Positions 17,339-25,935 of a stretch of DNA of 64,000 nucleotides are shown here, piece by piece. The stretch's first letter is position 1. Each line of letters starts with the position of its first letter. Source of the stretch: an uncultured Clostridia bacterium (GTDB taxonomy: Bacteria > Bacillota > Clostridia > Christensenellales > UBA1242); the NCBI GenBank assembly GCA_934747965.1, contig CAKVHI010000002.1, forward strand, positions 62,001 through 126,000, read 5' to 3'. The notes below the pieces were generated by a model. That model saw only the letters and a program-made list of their open reading frames with translations, did no database searches and was not told the DNA's origin. Both the position numbers and the translations under genes were made by a program.

Positions 17339-18301
17339 ATGAATCTAAACACAGCAGCATTTATTATGCCTGTTTTTACAAATAATTTTCAAGAATTTCA
17401 ATTCACTTTTAAAAAAAGTATTGATTCCGTGCTAAATCAAACTGATCAAAATTTAATTTTAATAATTATTGATGATAAATCTCAAGATAAAACTATAATT
17501 AAATATTTAGAAGACTTAAGAAATAGCGATATAAGAATTCATACAATTTTCAGTAATAAAAATAGAGGACCAGGGTATGCAAGAAATTTAGGAATTAGAT
17601 ATGCATATAGTTTAAATATTCCTTTTGTATTATTTAATGATGCGGATGATATTTCGGACATTAATAGATTAAAAGAAACTAGAAAGAAATTTGAAGATAA
17701 TACAGTTAACGTTGTATATAGTTCATTTAAAGTAATAGATGAAAATGATAGTTTCGTTGAATATAATGAAATTTGTGATTCAATAAAAGAAATACTAGAT
17801 GGTCATACACACGATATTGTAGAAGGCGAAGATGCTTGGCTTCAAATTGCCTTAAATAAAAACTATACGAATTTAACATCAACCACGGCTGTTAGAACGG
17901 GATTGGCTTACAAGGAACAATTTCCTTCAAAACATGTTTCAGAGGATGCACACACATGGCTTAGATATGGTGCCCATAAAGGGAAGTTCGCGTTTTTAAA
18001 GGATATTTACACATTATATAGAATTAGAAGAAATACAGAGAGTTCTTCACGTGCTAGAGTCAATAATTTTTATAAATTAAAAGCACAAACAGATGTCCAA
18101 GGGTATAAAAAAGCTGAAAAGATTTACAAACGAAAAATTAAAAACTATAATCCTTATTATCTCAAAGAATGCCGTGCTAAATTTTACTTTAAGGAATCTA
18201 TTAGTATATCTTTAGGAAAAGAATACAAAGTGGCATCAAAATTGTTAAACAAATCTTTAAAAGCAAACAATAAAATAGCCTTTATAGAGATGTGTAAATA
18301 G
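17339..18301 (+). CDS. Glycosyltransferase family 2 (GT-A fold)
   Basis: 320 residues. The GT2 start is clear: AAFIMPVFTNN (6-16), SIDSVLNQTDQNLILIIIDDKSQD (about 29-52, with the DD of the nucleotide-binding strand), NRGPGYARNLGI (about 76-87), and the FNDADD metal-binding DxD (about 98-103). GT2 enzymes transfer a sugar from a nucleotide sugar, usually inverting, onto a growing glycan at the cytoplasmic face. Sugar and acceptor cannot be told. The C-terminal ~110 residues are basic and helix-rich, with no membrane helix. The ribosome site AAAGGGG precedes the ATG. First gene of the operon, separated from the next by 9 bases. Confidence 0.9.
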   Translation: MNLNTAAFIMPVFTNNFQEFQFTFKKSIDSVLNQTDQNLILIIIDDKSQDKTIIKYLEDLRNSDIRIHTIFSNKNRGPGYARNLGIRYAYSLNIPFVLFNDADDISDINRLKETRKKFEDNTVNVVYSSFKVIDENDSFVEYNEICDSIKEILDGHTHDIVEGEDAWLQIALNKNYTNLTSTTAVRTGLAYKEQFPSKHVSEDAHTWLRYGAHKGKFAFLKDIYTLYRIRRNTESSSRARVNNFYKLKAQTDVQGYKKAEKIYKRKIKNYNPYYLKECRAKFYFKESISISLGKEYKVASKLLNKSLKANNKIAFIEMCK

Positions 18302-18310
18302 GGGGCTCAA

Positions 18311-19498
18311 ATGGAATTAATGATTGATAATATAAAAATATTTATTCCTAAAGATTATAAAGTGGAAGATAATTATGTCATGCAGGTTATTGTTCCTCAA
18401 CCGGCAGGAAGGATTGGTGGATCGGATACCCATGTCCTTCAACTTTCATTGCAGCAAAAAGCGAGTGGAATATTAAAACCTATAGTATTGTTCTGTAGAA
18501 ATCATGAATATGAGCAAAAATTACAGTCTTTAGAAATTGGCTATATAAGTTGTGTGTCTGAGCGTAAAATTGGGAAGATGCTCAAATCATTAGGTAAAGT
18601 GCCTTTTATAAACAAAATAAAAATTATACATAGTCATCAATACAATGCAAATTATTTAACATATGCATTAAAGAAAAAGTATAGACGGACTTACGGTAAA
18701 ATATCAACTGTAATGACATGTCATGGGTGGATAGAAAATAATTTTCATGATAAATTTTTTACTATGCTTGATTTTGCATCATATTCTGAGGCAGATGCAT
18801 TAATAACTGTATGTGATAAAGATTTAAATAGATTACAAAGAAAAGCAAAATATAGAAAAAAATTTTTGACAAATATAAGAAATGGTGTTGCTTTACCAAA
18901 AAAATTTAGCAAAGAAGATATTCGTGATTTTCAAATGAAATACAATATAGACCCCAATTTAAAAACCATTGCGTATGTTGGGAGATTGGCTCCAGAAAAG
19001 AGAATCGATGGATACTTAACTTGCTGTAAGGAATTGATAGATAAAGGAAATAACTTAAACTATTTAGTTGTTGGAAGTGGAGATGAAGAAGATAGTTTAA
19101 AAGAATTATCTAAAAAATTGGGAATTTCAAATAAAACCAATTTTGTTGGTTTTATTAATCCTGTAGATATAGTGTATTCTGTTATTGATTTATTATTATT
19201 AACTTCTGATACAGAAGGAACTCCAAGATCCGTTCTAGAAGCAATGGCTGCAGGGGTACCAGTAGTTGCTACCAATGTTGGTGGACTACATGAAATTGTT
19301 GATGGAAGCAACGGTTATCTTGTTGAAAAAGGTGATTATAATTCTATGGCTCAGAAAGTTGATAGATTAATTAAAGATGAAAGTAAAATGAATGAATTGT
19401 CTGAAAATGCAAAAGAAACAATAAAAAAATTTTTTAACATTAAAGACATGCAAGAAAAAATAGATAAAGTTTACAAAAACATTTTAAAAGAAGGGTAA
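18311..19498 (+). CDS. Glycosyltransferase family 4 (GT-B fold)
   Basis: 395 residues. The N-terminal Rossmann half carries the glycine-rich RIGGSDTHVLQLS (about 33-45). The C-terminal half has IAYVGRLAPEKRIDGYL (about 220-236), the VVGSGDEEDSLKEL donor-site strand, and the GT4 signature EGTPRSVLEAMAAGVPVVATNVGG (about 302-326). These retain anomeric configuration when moving a sugar from a nucleotide donor. The next gene, one base downstream, is a PIG-L deacetylase. A GT4/PIG-L pair is the arrangement that makes GlcNAc and then deacetylates it in mycothiol, bacillithiol and aminoglycoside pathways, so a GlcNAc donor is a reasonable guess. Confidence 0.93.
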   Translation: MELMIDNIKIFIPKDYKVEDNYVMQVIVPQPAGRIGGSDTHVLQLSLQQKASGILKPIVLFCRNHEYEQKLQSLEIGYISCVSERKIGKMLKSLGKVPFINKIKIIHSHQYNANYLTYALKKKYRRTYGKISTVMTCHGWIENNFHDKFFTMLDFASYSEADALITVCDKDLNRLQRKAKYRKKFLTNIRNGVALPKKFSKEDIRDFQMKYNIDPNLKTIAYVGRLAPEKRIDGYLTCCKELIDKGNNLNYLVVGSGDEEDSLKELSKKLGISNKTNFVGFINPVDIVYSVIDLLLLTSDTEGTPRSVLEAMAAGVPVVATNVGGLHEIVDGSNGYLVEKGDYNSMAQKVDRLIKDESKMNELSENAKETIKKFFNIKDMQEKIDKVYKNILKEG

Positions 19499-19499
19499 G

Positions 19500-20255
19500 A
19501 TGAAAAGAATTGTATTTTTAGGACCTCATTTTGATGATTGTGTGCTATCATGTGGAGAACTTATTAACAAATTTGTTAAAGAAGGCAATGATGTAAAAGC
19601 TGTTACATTTTTTACAGGATTTCCTAAATCTGAGGAATTGTCTGATGCTGCAAAACAATTTCATAGTAATTGTTTTCTTGAAGATGATTCGATGTTGTTT
19701 AGACAGCAAGAAGATTACCTTGCATTGGAATCACTAAATTGTAAGCTTGAACATTTAGGGTATTATGAATGTTTGTATAGGAAGAACGACAAAGGTGAAT
19801 TTTTATATCCGGATTTAAAAAATATTTATCACCTTGAAGCTTATGATGAAAAGTTAATTGATGAAATTAGCGAAGTTATTATTGACAGATTTAAAGATGC
19901 AGATATTATTTTTGCTCCAATGGGACTTGGCAATCATGCTGATCACATTATAATAAATAGAGCAATGGTAAAAGCTAGAGAGAAATTAAATTGTCAAGTT
20001 TATTTTTATGAAGAAGTCCCCTATGTTTGTTATTATTATAAAAACAGAAAGAAATCTAATTGGGGAAATGGCATGAAATCAAAGATAATTTCAATATCTA
20101 AAAAAGAATGGGAAACAAAAGTAAAAACTATAAAATATTATAGATCCCAATTACACATTTTGTGGAAAAATGAAATACAAAGAATACAACAACTTAGTGA
20201 CTTAACATATAAATATTCTACAAACAATTCAGTAAGGGTTTGGTATTACGAATAA
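19500..20255 (+). CDS. PIG-L/LmbE family deacetylase
   Basis: 251 residues. The N-terminus RIVFLGPHFDDCVLSCGE carries the zinc motif H-x-D-D (H10, D12, D13) in the PHxDD(x)VLSCG form. The second conserved site NHADHIIINRAM (about 145-156) supplies the other histidine. These enzymes remove N-acyl groups, typically from GlcNAc-containing glycosides or glycolipids, leaving a free amine. ATG 19500 follows AGAAGGGTA at the end of the glycosyltransferase gene. There is no signal peptide, so it acts in the cytoplasm. Its coupling to the GT4 gene argues that the sugar added by that transferase is the substrate (inference). Confidence 0.9.
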   Translation: MKRIVFLGPHFDDCVLSCGELINKFVKEGNDVKAVTFFTGFPKSEELSDAAKQFHSNCFLEDDSMLFRQQEDYLALESLNCKLEHLGYYECLYRKNDKGEFLYPDLKNIYHLEAYDEKLIDEISEVIIDRFKDADIIFAPMGLGNHADHIIINRAMVKAREKLNCQVYFYEEVPYVCYYYKNRKKSNWGNGMKSKIISISKKEWETKVKTIKYYRSQLHILWKNEIQRIQQLSDLTYKYSTNNSVRVWYYE

Positions 20256-20257
20256 AT

Positions 20258-21118
20258 ATGAAAGTTTTTAATAATATAATTTGTTTAGAATCTTTTGATG
20301 ATGGTATTAAATTTAACGGCATACAAATTTGTGGCAATAGGTCGTTGGTTATTAATAAAATTAAAGACATAACTAAAGGTATAAAAGTTTTCAATATCGA
20401 TAAGGTAAATACTAATTTTTCTTATAATGAAGTTATATTAATGTTGGGCATTGCACACAATGTTGAAACTTTACATTGTGTTGATGATCATGATGATTAT
20501 GAAATCACTTTTTCATACCATTTCCCGCTGTTTTTTGAAAAGAAATTTATAGAAATTTTAATAGATAATTTTGATTTAATAGTTCATGGAAATGTTATTA
20601 ATCTGGCAACAAAAGGGGAATTTGTCAGAGTGAATTTATCTAATGAAAATGAATATAAATCTTTTTACGATAAACATGGATATTGGATAAGGCACAACGA
20701 TAAGATATTAGAAATAAAAAACAATAATAACAAGTTAAATGAAACAATAGATAATTGGAATTTGTATTGTAAAAAAAAGTTTAATAAGAATTTTTCAGCG
20801 GAATCAATTGATGCTTATAAAAGAATATATAGTTTATTAGGATTTTATGTTCTTGAGCAAATTTATCAAGACAAAACAGTTGCTCAAGGGGTTATTTATA
20901 TAAGTGAACAAACAAAAACTCTATATTATTGTATTTTTTGGTGGGATGACAAATTCAAATCATTGTCTCCAGGAAATTATAATTATGCAAAACTAATTGA
21001 GTTTTGTTATAAAAACAATTTGGCATTTTCTTTTTGTTATGGCTTTCAAAAATATAAATTTGAATTAATTAAATTTTTTAAAAAATCAAATAATCAAGAA
21101 TGGACAAAATTATGTTAG
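20258..21118 (+). CDS. Putative GNAT/FemAB-like acyltransferase
   Basis: 286 residues from ATG 20258, placed 2 bases after the preceding stop. An in-frame TTG at 20240 would overlap the deacetylase and is less likely. No strong ribosome site is visible, so translation may depend on coupling. The C-terminal ~120 residues (YSLLGFYVLEQIYQDKTVAQGVIYI..., YYCIFWWDDKF..., GNYNYAKLIEFCYKN, FCYGFQKYKFELIKF) follow the layout of GNAT/FemAB-like domains, with central strand, beta-bulge and YK...-terminated helix. The N-terminal half (about 1-140) is not recognised. If correct, it would acylate an amine on the product, which fits the deacetylase and aminotransferase in the same operon. Family call is tentative. 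Confidence 0.55.
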   Translation: MKVFNNIICLESFDDGIKFNGIQICGNRSLVINKIKDITKGIKVFNIDKVNTNFSYNEVILMLGIAHNVETLHCVDDHDDYEITFSYHFPLFFEKKFIEILIDNFDLIVHGNVINLATKGEFVRVNLSNENEYKSFYDKHGYWIRHNDKILEIKNNNNKLNETIDNWNLYCKKKFNKNFSAESIDAYKRIYSLLGFYVLEQIYQDKTVAQGVIYISEQTKTLYYCIFWWDDKFKSLSPGNYNYAKLIEFCYKNNLAFSFCYGFQKYKFELIKFFKKSNNQEWTKLC

Positions 21119-21126
21119 GAGATAAT

Positions 21127-22065
21127 ATGATAAACGAACTTGTTAGTGTGATCATTCCGACCTATAATAGATATGATGTTTTGTTTAGAGCTATCAATAG
21201 TGTCATAAATCAAGATTATAAAAATATTGAAATAATAGTTGTAGATGACAATTGCAATAACATTGAATTAAGAAATAAAATCAAGTTAAAAATAAAAAAA
21301 GATTTTCCGAACATTAAACTAATAGCTTTGGAAAAACACTTAGGTGGAGCGTTAGCAAGGAATATGGGTGTAGAAAATGCTTCTGGTGAATATTTAGCGT
21401 TTCTTGATGATGACGATGAGTATGCTACAAACAAAGTTACAAAGCAATTAAAGTTGTTTCTTAAATCTGGCGATGATCGATTGGCACTAGTGTATTGTTA
21501 TGGGAATATTATTTATCCGGGGGGATTGGTTGAAAAAGAGAAAACAGATTTTTCAGGGTGGCCTATAGATGTTCAAATGATAAATAATATTGCAGGAACA
21601 TCTTTTTGGATGATTAAAAAGCATATTTTAAAAGAGATAGGTGGATTTTATCCTATTGCGTCTCATCAAGATGGGGTTGTTTTATTAAATTTATTATCAA
21701 AAGGATATAAGGTTGATTTAGTACGTGAAAGTTTAGTAAATTATTATGCTCACAGTTCCACATCTGGAATAACTGGAGTAACAGAAAAAAATATTAAAGC
21801 TGATGAAGAGTATTTTTCTTTATGTAAAAACTATTTTTATATGATATCAAAAAAACAACAAAAAAGAGTTGAGTTTAATTATTATTTAAATAGAATGATT
21901 GATTTGTTGAGAATAGGTAAAGAAGAAGAGGCAAAGACTACAAAAAATGAATATAACAAAAAGTCAAAAAACATTTTCAGATTACTAAAAACTAATTTAA
22001 TTTGGCTTTATAGAAAGATTTATGTCAAAAAAATTATAGCAAAGGATGGTAAATATGAAGGATAG
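21127..22065 (+). CDS. Glycosyltransferase family 2
   Basis: 312 residues from ATG 21127, which has TTAGGAGA 5-6 bases upstream. The in-frame ATGs at 21100 and 21112 overlap the previous gene and lack such a site. GT2 hallmarks: LVSVIIPTYNRYDVLFRAI (4-22), NIEIIVVDDN (about 35-44), LGGALARNMGVENASGEYLAFLDDDDEY (about 71-98, with the DDD metal site), and SHQDGVVLLNLLSKG (about 175-190, ED-like acceptor motif). It should add a sugar to the same glycan as the other transferases. The C-terminus is basic, probably membrane-surface associated. It overlaps the following aminotransferase gene by 11 bases. Confidence 0.92.
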   Translation: MINELVSVIIPTYNRYDVLFRAINSVINQDYKNIEIIVVDDNCNNIELRNKIKLKIKKDFPNIKLIALEKHLGGALARNMGVENASGEYLAFLDDDDEYATNKVTKQLKLFLKSGDDRLALVYCYGNIIYPGGLVEKEKTDFSGWPIDVQMINNIAGTSFWMIKKHILKEIGGFYPIASHQDGVVLLNLLSKGYKVDLVRESLVNYYAHSSTSGITGVTEKNIKADEEYFSLCKNYFYMISKKQQKRVEFNYYLNRMIDLLRIGKEEEAKTTKNEYNKKSKNIFRLLKTNLIWLYRKIYVKKIIAKDGKYEG

Positions 22066-23371
22066 TAAAAAGTTTTGGACATCGGAAACACAAATGTTTT
22101 ACGATAGAGATAAATTGGTGTCATGTAAAGGTAATATTGTTATTGATGAAAATGGAAAAAAGTATTTAGATCTTAATTCAGGAACTTGGAATGTTTTATT
22201 TGGACATTCAAGACCAGAATTTTTTGAAGCAATAAATAATCAATTAAAAAGTTTAGAGTATATACCTAATATAAGATTTAGACATGATTCTGGAGACAAA
22301 TTAGCACATAGATTATTAAGTTATCTTCCATCTAAATATCAACATGTTTACTTCACTTCTGGTGGTGCTGAAGCTGTTGAGACTGCAATAAAATTAGCGA
22401 GAGGCCATTTTTATGAAAATGGGGAAAAAGGTAAAAGAAGAGTGATATCTTTATATGAGAGTTATCATGGCTCAACTCTTGGGGCAATGAGTGCTTCAGG
22501 CGATCCTTGGGATAGAATCCCTTTTGATCCATTATTAAAAGATACATTAAAGATTTATCCTCAATATTGCTATAAATGTAGGTTAGGATTAAAAAAAGAA
22601 TGTTGTAATTATGCGTGCTTAAAAGATTTAGAGTATCAAATAAATTTTTATGGTGCTGAAAATATTTGTGCTTTAATTTTAGAACCAATTATGGGTGTTG
22701 GTGGAATAATTATTCCTGATAAGCATTGGTTGGGATATGTTGTTGAGTTGTGTCATAAGAATAATATAATAGTGATTTTTGATGAGATATCTTGTGGATC
22801 CGGCAGGACAGGTGAATTATTCGCATGTCAAGGATATGATATTTACCCAGATATAATCTTGTTTGGAAAAGGAATTTCAAATGGGGTTCAACCTTTGGCT
22901 GGAGCAATTGTATGTAAAGAGATATTTGATTCTTTTTTATCTCCAGAAAAAGAAAAGCAATTTAGACATGGTTTTACAAATAGTGGACATCCAGTTGCGT
23001 GTGCGTGTGGCAATGTTACTCTTGATATAATTGAAAAAGAAAATATATTAGGAAGAATTAAACAAAAAGAGAATGAATTTAAAGAAATTTTGCAAGAATT
23101 AAGTACTAAAAATTATATTGGAGAGATTAGAATTAAAGGGTTAATGATAGCGATTGAATTGTTAAATCCTAAAGATGGAAGTGATTTAAATATCCCTGAT
23201 TTTGATATTGTATTAAGAAATGATGGATTAATTGCAAGTCAAATGTGTCAAGTCGTATGTTTTATGCCTTCAGTTTGTACAACAAAAGAAGATTTACAAC
23301 AAGGGCTTAATATTTTATGTAGAAATGTAGAAAAATACTTAATGGAGACCAAGGATGAAGATACCTTATAA
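22055..23371 (+). CDS. Class III PLP-dependent aminotransferase
   Basis: 438 residues from ATG 22055 (AAAGGATGG upstream; GTG/ATG choices further upstream are less convincing). Visible motifs are YLDLNSGTWNVLFGHSRPEF (about 33-52), HVYFTSGGAEAVETAIKLAR (about 93-112), SLYESYHGSTLGAMSASGDP (about 129-148), VIFDEISCGSGRTGELFA (about 236-253), and the PLP lysine in FGKGISNGVQPLAG (about K272). These enzymes swap an amino group between an amino acid and a ketone or aldehyde; relatives act on GABA, ornithine, or keto-sugars/cyclitols in aminoglycoside synthesis. A Cys-rich insert (YCYKCRLGLKKECCNYAC, about 170-187) is a known variation in the family. Substrate unknown; the setting points to an amino-sugar or amino-cyclitol. 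Confidence 0.9.
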   Translation: MKDSKKFWTSETQMFYDRDKLVSCKGNIVIDENGKKYLDLNSGTWNVLFGHSRPEFFEAINNQLKSLEYIPNIRFRHDSGDKLAHRLLSYLPSKYQHVYFTSGGAEAVETAIKLARGHFYENGEKGKRRVISLYESYHGSTLGAMSASGDPWDRIPFDPLLKDTLKIYPQYCYKCRLGLKKECCNYACLKDLEYQINFYGAENICALILEPIMGVGGIIIPDKHWLGYVVELCHKNNIIVIFDEISCGSGRTGELFACQGYDIYPDIILFGKGISNGVQPLAGAIVCKEIFDSFLSPEKEKQFRHGFTNSGHPVACACGNVTLDIIEKENILGRIKQKENEFKEILQELSTKNYIGEIRIKGLMIAIELLNPKDGSDLNIPDFDIVLRNDGLIASQMCQVVCFMPSVCTTKEDLQQGLNILCRNVEKYLMETKDEDTL

Positions 23372-24515
23372 TGCTAAATTAGCAATAGTTGGAGATAATG
23401 ATTTTGCAACACAAATTATAAAAAAACTTTTAGACGATCAGTTTTATAATATAACTTGTATTTTAACCAATAAAAAAGATCAGAAAAGTATTTTTGATCT
23501 TCCGATTTATCAATTTGAAAAAGCAAACGAATTATTTAATAAACTATTTGACACAATATTGATTTTAGATGATATGCCTTATCAAAGTGAATTCTATTTT
23601 GATTTATACTCAAATGGATTTGAAAATGTTTATATCATGGTTAAAGAATCTACAAAGTTGTTTAATGAAAAAGAAATTGCAGAAGAAAGTTTGCAATGTT
23701 ACAATTTACAAGAAAAACCCATTTTAAGGTATATTGAAATGCATATAACAGATCAATGTAATTTGAGGTGTAAAGGATGTACTCATTTTTCTAGTTTATT
23801 CAAGGAAAATGAAACGAGTTATGAAGATTTTTGTAATGATGTTGATGAACTATCAAAAAGATTTAATATTCCAATTATCAGATTAATGGGTGGAGAGGCC
23901 TTATTAACCAAAGATCTTGATAAATATTTAGACTTTATAAGGCAGAAATTCAAAGAATCAAAGATATTTGTTGTTTCTAATGGATTACTGGTTCCTTATA
24001 TGTCTGAAAAAGTTGTAACTTCATTTATAAAAAATAATATTGTTTTAAATATGACTGTTTATAAACCAACATATAAAATGATTCAAGATATAGAAGATTT
24101 TTTAACGAGAAAAAATATAGTTCATTTTTATGGGCAAGGGCATAAAAATTATTCAGCCAATGATGTAATAGAAAACTTTCATACATGCCTTACAACAACC
24201 AATAACAGAGATATTAAAAATTCAGGTTATAGTAAATGTTATGGTAAATATTGTTGGATGATAAGAAATGGACTTGTTGCAAAATGTTGTTATCCTCTAC
24301 TGATTTATAAACTAAATGAAAAATATAAAACTAATTTTAAAGTTGAAGCTTTAGACTGCCATAAACTTTCTGATGTTAATGATTTATGGGGATTGATTAA
24401 AAATCTATCTAGTGCTATACCATTTTGTAAATATTGTTCTAATGAGTCATATATTTTTAAGTGGACTGGGTTTGTAGCAGAACCAACTATTAAAGATTTT
24501 ATAAAGGAAGAATAA
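23355..24515 (+). CDS. Radical SAM protein with N-terminal Rossmann-like domain
   Basis: 386 residues. The first ~105 residues (AKLAIVGDNDFATQIIKKLL...) look like a nucleotide-binding or PglD-like alpha/beta domain. The radical SAM core begins with RYIEMHITDQCNLRCKGCTHFS, holding the CX3CX2C cluster site at C135, C139 and C142, followed by IIRLMGGEALL (the GGE motif). C-terminal cysteines (CYGKYCWMIRNGLVAKCCYP, then CKYCSNE) resemble a SPASM-like auxiliary cluster region. Such enzymes perform radical chemistry (oxidation, epimerisation, bond formation) on small molecules or peptides. It overlaps the aminotransferase end by 17 bases. Last intact gene of the operon. An oxidation or epimerisation of the sugar or cyclitol moiety is possible but not shown. 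Confidence 0.88.
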   Translation: MKIPYNAKLAIVGDNDFATQIIKKLLDDQFYNITCILTNKKDQKSIFDLPIYQFEKANELFNKLFDTILILDDMPYQSEFYFDLYSNGFENVYIMVKESTKLFNEKEIAEESLQCYNLQEKPILRYIEMHITDQCNLRCKGCTHFSSLFKENETSYEDFCNDVDELSKRFNIPIIRLMGGEALLTKDLDKYLDFIRQKFKESKIFVVSNGLLVPYMSEKVVTSFIKNNIVLNMTVYKPTYKMIQDIEDFLTRKNIVHFYGQGHKNYSANDVIENFHTCLTTTNNRDIKNSGYSKCYGKYCWMIRNGLVAKCCYPLLIYKLNEKYKTNFKVEALDCHKLSDVNDLWGLIKNLSSAIPFCKYCSNESYIFKWTGFVAEPTIKDFIKEE

Positions 24516-24664
24516 GCTATGATGAATTTAAAGAGGTTGCTAATTATAGACTTTCATACATTAACAAGGAAAAATATTATATGGATGATTTACTTAAAAC
24601 AGTTGGCGAATATATGTTAAATAATAAAATAAACAAATATCAATATTCTATAGAAGAAGTATAA
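24494..24664 (+). pseudogene. Open frame without a start codon after the radical SAM gene (possible gene remnant)
   Basis: From 24494 to the stop at 24662-24664 a frame of 56 codons is open and reads like protein (…YDEFKEVANYRLSYINKEKY…), but no ATG, GTG or TTG with a ribosome site lies at its front; the first ATG is 24578. It overlaps the radical SAM end in another frame. It could be the C-terminal stub of a lost gene. A 33-residue ORF from ATG 24519 in another frame looks less protein-like. Confidence 0.35.
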
Positions 24665-24665
24665 T

Positions 24666-24718
24666 AAAAAAGTCAATGTTAATTAACTTTGTTAAGTTTG
24701 TAAACATTGGCTTTTTTT
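24666..24718. terminator. Bidirectional terminator between the glycan operon and the methyltransferase gene
   Basis: AAAAAAGTCAATGTT pairs with AACATTGGCTTTTTTT (one G-U), giving T tracts on both strands. The minus-strand methyltransferase stop (24679) lies inside the structure. Confidence 0.8.
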
Positions 24719-25710
24719 CCATTGACCAAAATATTAAATTTTTCTATTAATTTAAAATTAGAATTGTTTAAAGAAGTTTCAAAATCTGGTATGTTTCCCA
24801 TTAAAATTGTACAAGTTCCATTTGGTTTTAAAATTCTGTTAAATTCAGATAGCATTTTGGTATAAAAAACTGTAAAATTTTCATTTGTTTTGTTAAATAT
24901 GTTCCATGGTGGATCAGTTATGATTTTATCTATAAACCCATCTTCAAAATAAGATAAATCTAAAGCATCTCTTTGTTTGATAAATAGGTTTTTTTTATTT
25001 TTTTTGTATTCTAATTTTAATTGATTTACAAGTGATTCATCTATATCACTTGCAAAAATCATATTATAATTAAAGTTTTTAACAATTTCTCTTGGAATTG
25101 AACCACGACCGCAAAAAGGATCAATGATTATGTCAGATTTCTTTATATCTGACATATAAGCCATCAAATACGACAACTCAGGTCTTAAAGTACCTTTAGG
25201 AAGTTGTTTTTCAGTAACTCTATTATAAGTCAACTTTAATGCAAAAATTATAATGTTTTCATTTCTGCGTAAGAAAACAAAATCTAAATCATGTTTTCTA
25301 AATCCAACGTTCATTTTAAGTTTTGATTGAATTTGTTTTTCTATTGGTGTTAAAACTGAAAAATCAATAGATGTGGGTTGGTTTTTATCTATACATAAAA
25401 TCTTAAAACTAATATTAGGCTTGATAGTTATAGCAGTACTAATATTTATATAATCTACAGTTATTTTTTTTGAAAGAGAAAGAACAGAATGGTGAAATGG
25501 TGAATTGCTGTTTGTTTTTTCAAAACCTATAACTAAAAAGGTATTATTAAAACATTGAAAACTTTTATAATCCAATGGTTTATTTGTTTTATAAATTATT
25601 AAACCATCTAGATTTTCAATGATATGAACATCTTTTATTTTTTCTTTAAGTATTGTCTCAACAATTTTTCCTAATCCACTTATATAAGATGAAGCGTAAG
25701 TATAAATCAT
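24679..25710 (-). CDS. THUMP-type class I RNA N-methyltransferase (Trm14/TrmN-like)
   Basis: 343 residues. The N-terminal ~150 residues fit a THUMP-like RNA-binding region. LPKGTLRPELSYLMAYMSDI (about 175-194), the SAM-binding IIDPFCGRGSIPREI (about 201-215), FASDIDESLVNQLK (about 226-239) and the catalytic TDPPWNIF (N/D-PP-Y/W, about 270-277) are the sequence of motifs found in tRNA guanine-N2 methyltransferases of the Trm14/TrmN and RlmL group. It should methylate a tRNA or rRNA base in the cytoplasm. It is transcribed convergently with the glycan operon and shares its terminator. A DNA methyltransferase is less likely, since no restriction partner is near and the LPKGTLRPE block is RNA-type. 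ATG is supported by AAGGAG. Confidence 0.8.
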   Translation of the reverse strand: MIYTYASSYISGLGKIVETILKEKIKDVHIIENLDGLIIYKTNKPLDYKSFQCFNNTFLVIGFEKTNSNSPFHHSVLSLSKKITVDYINISTAITIKPNISFKILCIDKNQPTSIDFSVLTPIEKQIQSKLKMNVGFRKHDLDFVFLRRNENIIIFALKLTYNRVTEKQLPKGTLRPELSYLMAYMSDIKKSDIIIDPFCGRGSIPREIVKNFNYNMIFASDIDESLVNQLKLEYKKNKKNLFIKQRDALDLSYFEDGFIDKIITDPPWNIFNKTNENFTVFYTKMLSEFNRILKPNGTCTILMGNIPDFETSLNNSNFKLIEKFNILVNGKKANVYKLNKVN

Positions 25711-25935
25711 AAAATCACTCCTTTTGAATTTTTTTCATCATTATTATTTTTTTATTATATTGTCTTGATATATTTGGTATAAAAATATCTACTTTTAGCA
25801 GTCCCTTCATTGCTTTTTAATAGTTTGTGAAAGGTCTATAAAATAAATTTCAATGACCAAGATTTTTATGTAATTTAATTTATCTACATTTAAATATTAC
25901 ATTAACTATAATATTTTTTTTGTAAAAAGGCAATG

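Noticed and set aside
24679..25710. DNA methyltransferase of a restriction-modification system
   Set aside because: The DPPW motif fits, but the LPKGTLRPE block and THUMP-like N-terminus are RNA-methyltransferase features and no nuclease gene is adjacent.
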